DNA of 64,000 bases from Chitinophaga varians (GTDB lineage: Bacteria; Bacteroidota; Bacteroidia; Chitinophagales; Chitinophagaceae), in the NCBI RefSeq assembly GCF_012641275.1, contig NZ_JABAIA010000001.1, forward strand, positions 2,728,001 to 2,792,000, in the 5' to 3' direction. Each line of letters opens with the position of its first letter. Position 1 is the stretch's first letter. Below are positions 8,196 through 17,216 of this stretch, piece by piece. Under the pieces are notes generated by a model. It ran no database searches. It was not told the DNA's origin and was given only the letters and a program-made list of their open reading frames with translations. The position numbers were made by a program, and so were the translations under genes.

Positions 8196-9575
8196 ATGAA
8201 GAAACTTTTGGCTTTATCTGCAGGAGCTTTGCTGTTATGGCAAGCTGCTGCTGCTCAGCAAAAACTCGTGGCAGACAAAATTATCGGCGTAGTAGGGGAT
8301 AAGATCATCCTCAAATCCGATATGGACGGCGCCATGGCAGACCAGGCCCGGAACTCCCCCGATGGCACCGTCAGCCCACAGGCTGCCTGCACTACCATGG
8401 AAATGCTGATCTCCCAAAAGGTGATGGTGCTCCAGGCAGAAAGGGACAGCTTGCCCGTTTCTGACGGAGACGTGGAAGCTCAAATGGAAAACCGTATCCG
8501 CTACTTCGAACAGCTCTACGGCTCCAAAGAAAAAATGAAAGAAATTACCGGCTACAGCGTATACCAGCTCCGCGAACGTTTCCGTACCCCCATCAAGGAA
8601 GGACTGCTCGCCCAGGCAATGCGCAATAAAGTCGTGGAAAACGTGAAGGTGACTCCTTCTGAAGTAAAACGCTACTTCGACGCCATCCCGAAAGACAGCC
8701 TCCATTTCTATGAGTCCGAACTGGAAATAGGTCAACTCGTCCTGATTCCCAAGGCGACCCGCGAAATGGACAACTACGCAATAGAACGCCTCCAGGACTT
8801 CAAAAAACGAGTGGTCAATAAGGAATCCGACTTCGGCTCCCTCGCCATCCTCTACTCTGAAGACCCCGGAGTAAAAGAAAATAAAGGCATCTACGTGATG
8901 AACCGCAGCGATAAACAGTGGGACGCGGACTTTATGGCCGCCGCCTTCCGTCTGAAGGAAGGTGAAATATCCTCCCCTGTAAAATCCCAGTTCGGCTATC
9001 ACCTGATCCAAATGATCAAACGCTCCGGCGATAACGTAACGGTACAACATATTCTGCTGAAAGCTGCCGTAACGAAAGCCGATCTGGCCGGCGCCACCGC
9101 CAAACTGGACTCCATCCGCACCCTGATCCTGAATAACAAAATCACTTTCCCGGAAGCGGTTGCCAAATTCAGCGACTCTAAAAGCGCAAAATTCGACGGC
9201 GGTATGCTCCAGTCCAAAACCGGCGAAGGCACCCTGCTCACTATCGACCAGCTCGATGACCCGTCAGAAAGAGATATCGTTATGATGCTCGATACCCTTA
9301 AACCAGGACATATGTCAGCCCCGGTTGCATTTACTGACGAATCAGGCGCTACCGGCGTCCGGATCGTGTACCTTAAAACACGTACCCAGCCACACCGCGA
9401 AAACCTGACCGACGACTATTCCCGTATCCAGCAACGGACCCTCGATATCAAAAGAGCTGAAGCCATCAATAAATGGCTCATCGAAAAGATACCCACCTTC
9501 TACGTACACGTAGATGACGACTATAAAAACTGTACCCACATCAGCCAATGGATGTCCTCTCTGGCCAAACAGTAA
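8196..9575 (+). CDS. SurA-like periplasmic peptidyl-prolyl isomerase/chaperone
   Basis: 459 aa. Signal peptide of ~20 residues (MKKLLALSAG...AAAAQ). A SurA-type N-terminal chaperone domain contains 'GDKIILKSDMDGAM' and 'ISQKVMVLQAE'. Two parvulin (PpiC) domains follow at residues ~170-275 and ~283-395, with the 'FGSLAILYSEDPG...FGYHLI' and 'VQHILLKA...FDGGML' hallmarks. It should assist folding of outer-membrane beta-barrels in the periplasm. I took the ATG at 8196 because the signal peptide starts there, not the upstream in-frame start at 8166. The gene is a single unit with its own promoter and terminator. Confidence 0.9.
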   Translation: MKKLLALSAGALLLWQAAAAQQKLVADKIIGVVGDKIILKSDMDGAMADQARNSPDGTVSPQAACTTMEMLISQKVMVLQAERDSLPVSDGDVEAQMENRIRYFEQLYGSKEKMKEITGYSVYQLRERFRTPIKEGLLAQAMRNKVVENVKVTPSEVKRYFDAIPKDSLHFYESELEIGQLVLIPKATREMDNYAIERLQDFKKRVVNKESDFGSLAILYSEDPGVKENKGIYVMNRSDKQWDADFMAAAFRLKEGEISSPVKSQFGYHLIQMIKRSGDNVTVQHILLKAAVTKADLAGATAKLDSIRTLILNNKITFPEAVAKFSDSKSAKFDGGMLQSKTGEGTLLTIDQLDDPSERDIVMMLDTLKPGHMSAPVAFTDESGATGVRIVYLKTRTQPHRENLTDDYSRIQQRTLDIKRAEAINKWLIEKIPTFYVHVDDDYKNCTHISQWMSSLAKQ

Positions 9576-9608
9576 TTGTGACGGAACAGGATTCAAATTG
9601 ATTCTCCT

Positions 9609-9662
9609 GATGGGCGAAGACAAAAGCGGATAACGCGGCTGTCCTCGCCCATCTTCTTTTTC
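9609..9662 (+). terminator. Terminator after the surA-like gene
   Basis: GATGGGCGA pairs with TCGCCCATC across a 27-nt loop and is followed by TTCTTTTT. The remaining sequence up to the next promoter (9663-9784) shows nothing else recognisable. Confidence 0.7.
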
Positions 9663-9784
9663 CGGTCTTCTGCTCCCATATTTTACCCCTTGTTCAGGTA
9701 GATGCCCGCCGCTTTTCTGACAGCCTGCCCACCCCGCTTCCCACCGCTCAACACGCACAATTCGTATTTCGTATTTTTTTGGCG

Positions 9785-9792
9785 TAACTTTG
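9785..9792 (+). promoter_or_regulatory. -7 box of the purF-like gene
   Basis: TAACTTTG, exact TAnnTTTG, 18 nt before the ATG. Upstream lies an AATTCGTATTTCGTATT stretch resembling the iterated repeat arms seen elsewhere in the window. Confidence 0.6.
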
Positions 9793-9810
9793 CGTCTTCA
9801 AATTTCAGCG

Positions 9811-11658
9811 ATGAGTGATGCGATCAAACATGAATGCGGCCTGGCATTCATAAGATTAAGAAAACCATTCTCTTATTACCAGCAAAAATATGGGACTGTG
9901 TTCTATGGGCTCAACAAACTGTACCTGCTCATGGAAAAACAACACAACAGAGGCCAGGACGGCGCTGGTGTGGCCACAGTAAAACTCAATACGGAGCCCG
10001 GCGTTCCCTTCATGCACAGGATTCGCAGCGCTGCCCCACAAGCTATCGGCGATGTTTTCAGTAAAATCCGGGAAGAGATCCAGGAAATCGAAAAATATCA
10101 ACCCGAAATCACCAAATATCCCGGCCTCCTGAAAGGACACATCCGGTTCCTTGGTGAAAACCTGATGGGACACCTCCGCTATGCCACCCAGGGCAAAAAC
10201 AACGTGGAACTCTGCCACCCGTTCGTACGCTACAACACCATCCCCGCCCGTAACCTCGCCATGGCAGGCAACTTTAACCTGGTAAACGCCGATGAGCTCT
10301 TCAAATTTGTTCAGGTAAACCCCGGTGAAGTTCACAAGAATTCTGACCTCGCTGCCATGCTCGAAACCGTTCATCACTTCCTTTCCAAGGAAGATGAAGA
10401 ACGCCGCAATGGCCTCGATGTTAAACATATCCTGCAACAGGCATTCTCCCTGTTCGACGGCGGTTACCACGCGTGCGGCCTCATTGGCACCGGCGACGCC
10501 TTCGTTATCCGTGATCCGCACGGCATCCGTCCGTCCTACTATTATGTCAATGACGACGTGATCGTGGCCGCTTCTGAAAGAGCCGCTATCCGTACCACCT
10601 TCAACGTTGGCGAAAATGAAGTGCTCGAACTGATGCCCGGCAACGCCCTTATCGTAAAAGAAAACGGCGAATACAGCATCGACCAGATCCTCGAACCGAA
10701 AGAACGCAAAGCCTGCTCCTTCGAAAGGATCTACTTCTCCCGCGGTAACGACGAAAAAATATACAAGGAACGTACCTCCCTCGGCCGCAACCTGTCCGCT
10801 ACCGTACTCAAAGCTATCGACAACGATCTGAAAAATACCATCTTCTCCTTCATCCCCAACACGGCGGAAGTAGCCTTCTATGGCCTGTTAAAAGGACTGG
10901 AAGACTATCTCAACAAAATCAAAGTGGAGAGAATCCTTTCCTGGGACAAAGACTACGACGAGGAGAAGCTCAATGAAATGATCAACCGTCGTATCCGCAT
11001 CGATAAAATCGCTATCAAAGACGTGAAAATGCGCACCTTCATCACGGAAGATTCCAGCCGTAATGAAATGGTACAACACGTATACGATATCACCTACGGT
11101 ACGGTAAGACCCGGTATCGACTCTCTCGTGGTGATCGATGACTCTATCGTTCGCGGTACCACCCTCCGCGAAAGCATCATCAAAATGCTCGACCGCCTCG
11201 GCCCCAAACGCATCATCGTGGTGTCCTCTGCTCCGCAGATCCGCTACCCCGACTGCTACGGTATCGATATGAGCAAAATGGGCGATTTCGTAGCCTTCCA
11301 GGCTGCCATCGCCCTGCTGAAAGATCATGGCAAGGAACATATCCTCCAGGAAGCCTACGGCCTGTGCAAAGAGTTACAACGCACCAACACCCTCCACGCG
11401 CAAAACGTGGTGAAAAATATCTATAAACCCTTCACGCCGGAACAGATCTCCGCCAAAATTGCGGAAATCCTCACTCCTGAAGGTATCGGCGCCAAAGTGG
11501 AAGTCATCTACCAGTCCATTGAAAGCCTCCACGAGGCATGCCCCAATAACCTGGGCGACTGGTACTTCACCGGTGATTATCCTACCCCGGGCGGCAACCG
11601 CGTGGTAAATAAAGCCTTCATGAACTTCATGGAAGGCAAAAATGAAAGAGGCTACTAA
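9811..11658 (+). CDS. Amidophosphoribosyltransferase-like class II glutamine amidotransferase
   Basis: 615 aa, about 110-140 residues longer than ordinary PurF. The Ntn-type glutaminase domain begins 'HECGLAF' with the nucleophile Cys9, so an 8-residue propeptide must be removed. It continues with 'KQHNRGQDGAGVA', 'GHLRYATQG' and 'AGNFNLVN'. The phosphoribosyltransferase half carries the PRPP loop 'VVIDDSIVRGTT' around residue 440. The likely reaction is PRPP + glutamine to phosphoribosylamine (first step of purine synthesis). Many Bacteroidota also have a shorter standard PurF, so this long form may be a paralogue with a shifted role. I chose ATG 9811, since 9790 is a TTG inside the promoter region. 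Confidence 0.85.
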   Translation: MSDAIKHECGLAFIRLRKPFSYYQQKYGTVFYGLNKLYLLMEKQHNRGQDGAGVATVKLNTEPGVPFMHRIRSAAPQAIGDVFSKIREEIQEIEKYQPEITKYPGLLKGHIRFLGENLMGHLRYATQGKNNVELCHPFVRYNTIPARNLAMAGNFNLVNADELFKFVQVNPGEVHKNSDLAAMLETVHHFLSKEDEERRNGLDVKHILQQAFSLFDGGYHACGLIGTGDAFVIRDPHGIRPSYYYVNDDVIVAASERAAIRTTFNVGENEVLELMPGNALIVKENGEYSIDQILEPKERKACSFERIYFSRGNDEKIYKERTSLGRNLSATVLKAIDNDLKNTIFSFIPNTAEVAFYGLLKGLEDYLNKIKVERILSWDKDYDEEKLNEMINRRIRIDKIAIKDVKMRTFITEDSSRNEMVQHVYDITYGTVRPGIDSLVVIDDSIVRGTTLRESIIKMLDRLGPKRIIVVSSAPQIRYPDCYGIDMSKMGDFVAFQAAIALLKDHGKEHILQEAYGLCKELQRTNTLHAQNVVKNIYKPFTPEQISAKIAEILTPEGIGAKVEVIYQSIESLHEACPNNLGDWYFTGDYPTPGGNRVVNKAFMNFMEGKNERGY

Positions 11659-11676
11659 ATCAGGACTCATCATCAT

Positions 11677-11714
11677 AAAAAAAGCGAAGATCAGCAACTG
11701 ATCTTCGCTTTTTT
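11677..11714 (+). terminator. Terminator after the purF-like gene
   Basis: A ~17-bp near-perfect stem (AAAAGCGAAGATCAG / CTGATCTTCGCTTTT) with a 3-4 nt loop and a T-run, 18 bp after the stop. Confidence 0.9.
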
Positions 11715-11837
11715 AGTTGTATCCTGCCGTGTTAATTTTGTCTTAAATCATCCCTCGCCGGCTGGCTTTATTCTCCTAACACATTAACTTCCTGTAAAAT
11801 CTTTATTTTCGTTCCGGTAAATCACCGTTTTCAGCCC

Positions 11838-12332
11838 ATGAAAACACTCTTACTCATCCGTCATGCAAAATCCAGCTGGACCAATCCGGACATGGACGAT
11901 TTTGACAGGCCGCTCAACAAGCGGGGAAAACAAAACGCCCCGGAAATGGCCCAACGCCTCGTATCCAGAGGCATGGTCCCCGAATTGATCATCGCCAGCC
12001 CGGCCAAACGTGCCCGCACTACCGCCAAAATCATGGCTGAAGAATGGCACTATCCCAAACAGGCGATCCTGCTCGAAGAAGAACTCTACCTCTGTTATGC
12101 GTCCACTTTCCTCAAAGTGATCACAAAAATAGATGACGACTTCAACGCGGTGGCCATCTTCGCACATAATCCCGGTATCACCGACTTTGCCAATTATCTC
12201 ACTGAAGAAATCCGCATCGATAATGTGCCCACTACCGGCATCTTTGCCATACAGGCCGATACCGACAGCTGGAAAGACTTTGACCTCGCCCGCAAAAAAT
12301 TCCTCTTCTTCGACTACCCTCGCAACAACTAA
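11838..12332 (+). CDS. SixA-type phosphohistidine phosphatase (histidine phosphatase family)
   Basis: 164 aa. The RHG-like motif is 'LIRHAKSSW' with the nucleophilic His9. Arg/Glu residues appear in 'DFDRPLNKRGKQNAP', and the second catalytic His is in 'FAHNPGITD' around residue 110. This matches the short SixA branch of histidine phosphatases, which remove phosphate from phosphohistidine on signalling or PTS proteins; the target here is unknown. It is convergent with proC, and their stop codons overlap (12329-12332). Confidence 0.88.
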   Translation: MKTLLLIRHAKSSWTNPDMDDFDRPLNKRGKQNAPEMAQRLVSRGMVPELIIASPAKRARTTAKIMAEEWHYPKQAILLEEELYLCYASTFLKVITKIDDDFNAVAIFAHNPGITDFANYLTEEIRIDNVPTTGIFAIQADTDSWKDFDLARKKFLFFDYPRNN

Positions 12333-13126
12333 CCCTTCACAATCTTATTATAAGAAGTACTAATGCCTTTTATCAGTGATGAACTGAAGCCCTGGTGCTC
12401 CATTTCATTCAGTCCGGCTATAGTACAGCCCTTTGGAGTGGTCACCTTGTCAATTTCCTCTTCAGGGTGACGGTTCTCCCGGATCAACAGCTCGGCGGCG
12501 CCTTTTACTGTTTGCGCAGCAATCAGGCTGGCTGTTCTTACGTCAAACCCAATCTCGATACCGCCCTGTATATTGGCACGGATAAAGCGCAACGCAAAGG
12601 CAATACCGCAGGCGCCCAGCACGGTAGCGGCATCCATCAGCTTTTCATCAATGCTGACAGTCGCGCCCAGTTGGTCAAACATGGTCTTTACATAACGCAC
12701 CTGCTCTTCGCTGGCATTGGCGGCACAAATACAGGTAATAGACTCCTGTATGGCAATCGCCGTATTAGGCATGGCCCGCACCAGTGGCAGGTCCGGTACA
12801 ATATGCGACAGGTCAGCGATGCTGACGCCGGTCACCACACTGATCAGGATATGTTTCGCAGGGTCGAATGCTGCTTTCAGTTCCTGCAACACCTCCCGCA
12901 CATTATAGGGCTTCAGTGCCACTACAATCACCTCCGACTGCCGGATAGCTTTCGCGTTGTCTGTTTCCACCTGCACGCCGGCAGCTTTCAGATCGGCCAG
13001 GGTACTGGTGTTTCGCTTGGTAATGGTAATATCGGACGGCTGGGAAAAACCGCTTTTCACCAATCCCTGTGCGATCGCTGAACCCAGATTTCCCCCGCCT
13101 ATAATGGCTATTTTTTTGGCTGACAT
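12329..13126 (-). CDS. proC: Pyrroline-5-carboxylate reductase
   Basis: 265 aa, usual length. It has an N-terminal Rossmann fold with 'IAIIGGGNLGSAIAQGL'. The C-terminal dimerisation domain holds the ProC signature 'VTTPKGCTIAGLNEMEHQGF' around residues 228-247. It catalyses NAD(P)H reduction of pyrroline-5-carboxylate to proline, the last step of proline synthesis. Its stop overlaps that of the SixA-like gene on the opposite strand. It diverges from the large helicase gene with ~90 bp between starts. Confidence 0.95.
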   Translation of the reverse strand: MSAKKIAIIGGGNLGSAIAQGLVKSGFSQPSDITITKRNTSTLADLKAAGVQVETDNAKAIRQSEVIVVALKPYNVREVLQELKAAFDPAKHILISVVTGVSIADLSHIVPDLPLVRAMPNTAIAIQESITCICAANASEEQVRYVKTMFDQLGATVSIDEKLMDAATVLGACGIAFALRFIRANIQGGIEIGFDVRTASLIAAQTVKGAAELLIRENRHPEEEIDKVTTPKGCTIAGLNEMEHQGFSSSLIKGISTSYNKIVKG

Positions 13127-13214
13127 AACATTTATTTTTTCAGATAAAAATCCTACGGAAGGTATAACAATTGCGCCACTGATGCAAACCGTGCGTATTC
13201 GTTATCTTGCAACT

Positions 13215-16200
13215 ATGCAGGCAACACACAAGGCAGCAGCTTTTTTCGCCAGGATAAAAGAAGCGCATCATTCAACCAACCCGGAAGAAAAAATCCGCCA
13301 GTACCGGCAGATACTGGAAACCCTGTTTCGCGATCTTACAGGTGAAGAAACACGGTCTTTCGGCAACCTGTTTGCGCGTATGCAGTTTTATTTCGATAAA
13401 CAGTCAGTGCCTCCGGAGATCCGGCAACCGCTGTCAGCGCTTCGCATCCTCACCAACAGGGCCACCAGCGGCATGTTCCCCCTGCAGGAACAAGAGCACC
13501 AATGCTGCATTAAAGCGCTCGCCGAAGCGGTGGCCTGGGCCTATCAGGAACCGGAACCGGAAGAGATCCGGCTGCTGTTCCGCGATAACGGCGATATCCG
13601 CCTCTCCTTGTCGTACCAGCATCACCCTTCCGATATTCCACTGCTGAAATGTATGGTCACCGGTACCAGCCCGCTGGCACTGAATGATAAAGGCTCACAT
13701 ACTTTCACCATCACCGCCAAAAACGATGAACAGGGCACGTTTGAGTTATTGCTTGATCAACTCGATGACCAGACCGTAGTGGCCCTGTATCCCCTGTTGC
13801 GCCCATACGACACCATCCTGGTGCATCACTGCCGGCAGGGAGATAACCCACATCAGTATCAGACGGCGCCCGAAAGCCAGATTATCCTGGAACCGGACCT
13901 GCTCATCGATATCAGCGACCTTGCAGAATGTTTTACGCACAAAGGCGCTAACCATCTGCTGTACCTCGTCAGGAAACTAACGCCCCATCAGGCTTCCCCG
14001 GCCGCTTTCAAGGGAAACCTTGTCAATGCCCTGCTCGACGAGATGCTGCGTAACAGCGAAGTGGACGTAAAAACATCCTTCGTGGAAGCGGTGGCCGAAA
14101 ACGTGCTACAGGCGGCCGCCTATGGGCGCGAGCAGCTCAATGAAATGTTCCGCGACATCCGGCAGCACCACTGGGGCAACCTCCAGGCCACCGTCCGCGA
14201 CCTGCGCGATAAGCCGGTACAGATAGAGCCTACCTTTTTCTCTGCCCGCTATGGCCTGCAGGGAAGGCTGGACCTCATGACCGAAGACAATGAGGACCCG
14301 CACCGTAAAGAAATTTTTGAGTTAAAAAGCGGGAAAGCGCCTGACTTTAATACCTGGAAAAACCATGAAATGCAGGTAGTAGGGTACAACCTGCTGTTAC
14401 GTTCCGCCTTCGGCCGGCAACGCAAAGGCAGTTCCGCTATTTTGTATTCGGCCGCTGCGGCTAATCCACTCCGCAATGTCAGCAGTACGCACCGCACTGA
14501 AAATGAGCTGATGCTGTTGCGTAATCAGGTGGTGGCCATGCTGCTGCGGCTGGCAGGAGAGGAGTATGGCGTGCTGTCTTCCATCACCGGTGCGGCCGCC
14601 ACCGGGCTGCCTCCTTTCAGCGCCATACATTTCACTGCCTTCGAAAAAGCCTGGTATTCCGCCAGCGAAGAAGCCAAAGCCTATTATAAACAGTACCTGT
14701 CGTTTGTACTGCGGGAATACCTGCAGGCCAAATGCGGCATGTATTCCGAAACAGACCGGGAAGAAGACGCCGACGGCTTCTCCGCACTCTGGCTGCAGAC
14801 AGCCGCGGAAAAGGCCGCCCGCTTTAATATTATTCCCGGATTACGTTTCCGGGAGTTTGACCATGTGAACAGCGCCGTGCTTTTTGATATAGCCGGTCCC
14901 GTTAGCCACAACTTCCGCACTGGTGATACCGCAGTCATCTATCCACGTACAGGCGCGGGATTACAGCCATTACAACAACAGCTGCTGAAAGGCCGCATCG
15001 ATGACCTGGCAAAAGATACGCTCACCTTCTCACTCAACAACCGCCAGATGACGCTGGATTTCTTCCGGCAGTTTGATGAATGGGTCATTGAGCATGATAT
15101 CTATGAGTCAAATTACTGGATGGCGGCGTCTGCGCTGTTTCAGATGCTGTCGCCGGCAAATGCACAGCGTGTCCGCATGTTGCTCGGGCTGGAAATACCC
15201 CGTTGGCATCCCTTACCATTTCCGGCACCTGCCATGTTCAATGCCAACCAGGAAAAGATCGTGCAGCAGGCGCTGGAGGCGCAGGACTACTACCTGTTAC
15301 AGGGGCCTCCGGGTACGGGCAAAACATCCTCTTTGCTCACCACGATAGTGGGAGAGATGATCAAACAACAGCGCCATGTAGTGATTGTGGCGTTCACCAA
15401 TAAAGCAGTAGATGAGATTTGCAGCAAGCTGGAAGCCCGTCAGATAGCACATTTGCGGCTTGGTGGCAGGAGTACCGGAAGTGCGCGGCAACTGCGGGAC
15501 CTCTGCCTCAAAGGCTCGCTGGACGATGCGCGGGCATATATCACCGGGCATCGCGTTTTTGTGGCAACAGTCGCCACCATGGCCACCCGGCTGGAGCAAC
15601 TGGTGATGATGGGCATCCCCACCGACACGCTGATCGCTGACGAAGCGTCACAGCTTACGGAGCCGCAGCTGTTAGGGCTGCTGATGCCTTTCCGTAAGTT
15701 TATACTCATAGGCGACCAAAACCAGCTGCCGCCCGTGGTTACACAGGAAGCCGCTTTCTGCCGGGTAAAAGACCCGCTGTTGCTGGAATTGGGCATACGT
15801 GACCTGCGGTGCTCCATCTTTGAGAGACTGATGCGCCGCTGCAAGCAGGCGCAGTGGCGCCATGCATGGGGAATGCTGAACACCCATTTCCGGATGCATG
15901 AAAGTATTGCCAGCCTGGTGAATCACTATTATGCAGGGCAACTGGCGTCGGGCGGAGAGCAGCAACGGGCGGATTTTGATCCGGCCGCTTGTCCGGATAC
16001 AGTCCCATGGCGGCACATACTGACCCTGGGCAGGAAAATATTTATTCCCAGCCCTTACGAGGCCACTTCCAAAATGAACCAGACGGAAGCTGAGCGGGTT
16101 GTTTCCCTGTTACAGTACCTCCGTTTGCAGTATGGCGATTCCTTTAACCGGGATACGGTAGGAGTGGTCACACCATGGCGCACCCAGATCAGCCTGATAC

Positions 16201-16505
16201 GGGAGTTACTGGCGGGAGACAAGGCCCTGCAACAGGTGAACATAGACACGGTGGAGCGTTTTCAGGGATCGGAAAACGATATTATTATCGTGTCCCTGGC
16301 GGTTTATCATGCCGCACAGGTGGATACCCTGCAATGCCTGGGTAGTTTCACATGGGATGAAGCAGATATAGAGGTAGACCGTAAGTTACTGGTAACGTTA
16401 TCGCGTGCACGAAAACAGGTGGTCCTGCTGGGCTATGAACCGGCTTTGAGCCGGAGCCCGCACTACCGGAAGGTACTGGGTGAGATGGTCAGGGGCAGCC
16501 TGTAA
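13215..16505 (+). CDS. Dna2-like PD-(D/E)XK nuclease fused to SF1B helicase
   Basis: 1096 aa. The N-terminal ~300 residues are not recognised. Residues ~345-395 show a RecB/Cas4-type nuclease core: 'GLQGRLDLM', 'EIFELKSGK', then 'MQVVGYNLLL' (QxxxY). The C-terminal Upf1/Dna2-type helicase has Walker A 'GPPGTGKTS' (~697), motif II 'DEAS' (~809), motif III 'GDQNQLPP' (~833), 'VERFQGSE' (~1013) and motif VI 'TLSRARK' (~1061). Nuclease-then-helicase is the order of eukaryotic Dna2, which processes DNA ends and flaps; I see no clear Fe-S cysteine set. ATG 13215 follows a TATCTTG -7-like box; ATG 13182 is the alternative. The longer open frame from 12957 overlaps proC and is rejected. Confidence 0.82.
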   Translation: MQATHKAAAFFARIKEAHHSTNPEEKIRQYRQILETLFRDLTGEETRSFGNLFARMQFYFDKQSVPPEIRQPLSALRILTNRATSGMFPLQEQEHQCCIKALAEAVAWAYQEPEPEEIRLLFRDNGDIRLSLSYQHHPSDIPLLKCMVTGTSPLALNDKGSHTFTITAKNDEQGTFELLLDQLDDQTVVALYPLLRPYDTILVHHCRQGDNPHQYQTAPESQIILEPDLLIDISDLAECFTHKGANHLLYLVRKLTPHQASPAAFKGNLVNALLDEMLRNSEVDVKTSFVEAVAENVLQAAAYGREQLNEMFRDIRQHHWGNLQATVRDLRDKPVQIEPTFFSARYGLQGRLDLMTEDNEDPHRKEIFELKSGKAPDFNTWKNHEMQVVGYNLLLRSAFGRQRKGSSAILYSAAAANPLRNVSSTHRTENELMLLRNQVVAMLLRLAGEEYGVLSSITGAAATGLPPFSAIHFTAFEKAWYSASEEAKAYYKQYLSFVLREYLQAKCGMYSETDREEDADGFSALWLQTAAEKAARFNIIPGLRFREFDHVNSAVLFDIAGPVSHNFRTGDTAVIYPRTGAGLQPLQQQLLKGRIDDLAKDTLTFSLNNRQMTLDFFRQFDEWVIEHDIYESNYWMAASALFQMLSPANAQRVRMLLGLEIPRWHPLPFPAPAMFNANQEKIVQQALEAQDYYLLQGPPGTGKTSSLLTTIVGEMIKQQRHVVIVAFTNKAVDEICSKLEARQIAHLRLGGRSTGSARQLRDLCLKGSLDDARAYITGHRVFVATVATMATRLEQLVMMGIPTDTLIADEASQLTEPQLLGLLMPFRKFILIGDQNQLPPVVTQEAAFCRVKDPLLLELGIRDLRCSIFERLMRRCKQAQWRHAWGMLNTHFRMHESIASLVNHYYAGQLASGGEQQRADFDPAACPDTVPWRHILTLGRKIFIPSPYEATSKMNQTEAERVVSLLQYLRLQYGDSFNRDTVGVVTPWRTQISLIRELLAGDKALQQVNIDTVERFQGSENDIIIVSLAVYHAAQVDTLQCLGSFTWDEADIEVDRKLLVTLSRARKQVVLLGYEPALSRSPHYRKVLGEMVRGSL

Positions 16506-16603
16506 AACAGCTAAATCGAAAAAGTAACCTAACAACTATGGCCACACGTTGTATGGCCATAGTCAGACAACATCATATATGATCATTCCTGGTAAACCAG
16601 GCG

Positions 16604-17173
16604 TTAATCCAGTGTTACGTGAGACCAGTTTTCACCGCTTTTAATACGGTACAACTGCATTTCGCTGATATCAAACTGTTCAGCAATCTGCTTCATGGTT
16701 TTTTTACCGGGCTTGTTCAGTAAGCGCTTGATGCTCTTCACTTTGGTCACGTTCAGCTTCAGGCCTTTGAGGCGGTTACGCTGTTTCTCCTTGTAAGCCA
16801 GTTTTGCCGGGCTGTTCTGCTGGTGGTCTTCCATTTCCTCTTTGGTAGCCCATTTGAGGTTGCTGGCCTTGTTGTTTTTCTTGTCATAGTCCAGGTGGAT
16901 CACATATCTGTGAGCACGTCCTGGTCTTTTGTTGAAAAGCTTGGCCACTTCCCGGTGCAGGTAGAGTGACTGGTAGCTGTCCGCCGGTTTTACATTCAAA
17001 ACCGTATAGCCTTCCACGGTAGAACCCGTGAGCAGCTTACCATCTTCTGTACTTTCATGATAACTGATCACTCTCCCCATGTTTGAAACCGCGTATCTCT
17101 TACGCAGGGCAGATTTGTTTTTAATCTGTAAGTCCTTCCAGACTTCATTTCTCAGATTTTTAATTGTGGTCAT
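16604..17173 (-). CDS. NUMOD4/HNH-like DNA-binding protein
   Basis: 189 aa. The N-terminal NUMOD4-like segment is 'EVWKDL...YAVSNMGRVISY'. Next is an HNH_3-like stretch: 'LHREVAKLFN', 'YVIHLDYDKKNNKASNLKWAT'. The C-terminal helix-turn-helix is 'MKQIAEQFDISEMQLYRIKSGENWSHV', given here as two parts, 'MKQIAEQFDISEM' and 'RIKSGENWSHV' (residues ~160-187). These modules come from homing endonucleases. The usual N-H-I-D-G core reads I-H-L-D-Y, so cleavage activity is doubtful and a DNA-binding or regulatory role is possible (inference). ATG 17173 is chosen; the longer start at 17248 would overlap dusB. Confidence 0.7.
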   Translation of the reverse strand: MTTIKNLRNEVWKDLQIKNKSALRKRYAVSNMGRVISYHESTEDGKLLTGSTVEGYTVLNVKPADSYQSLYLHREVAKLFNKRPGRAHRYVIHLDYDKKNNKASNLKWATKEEMEDHQQNSPAKLAYKEKQRNRLKGLKLNVTKVKSIKRLLNKPGKKTMKQIAEQFDISEMQLYRIKSGENWSHVTLD

Positions 17174-17216
17174 GTGAAAGTAATTTATAATTTTTGTTTT
17201 GATGGGGTTAGTCCGT

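Noticed and set aside
12957..13214. Upstream extension of the Dna2-like frame
   Set aside because: It would overlap proC on the other strand and run through both promoters; the family-like sequence begins after 13215.
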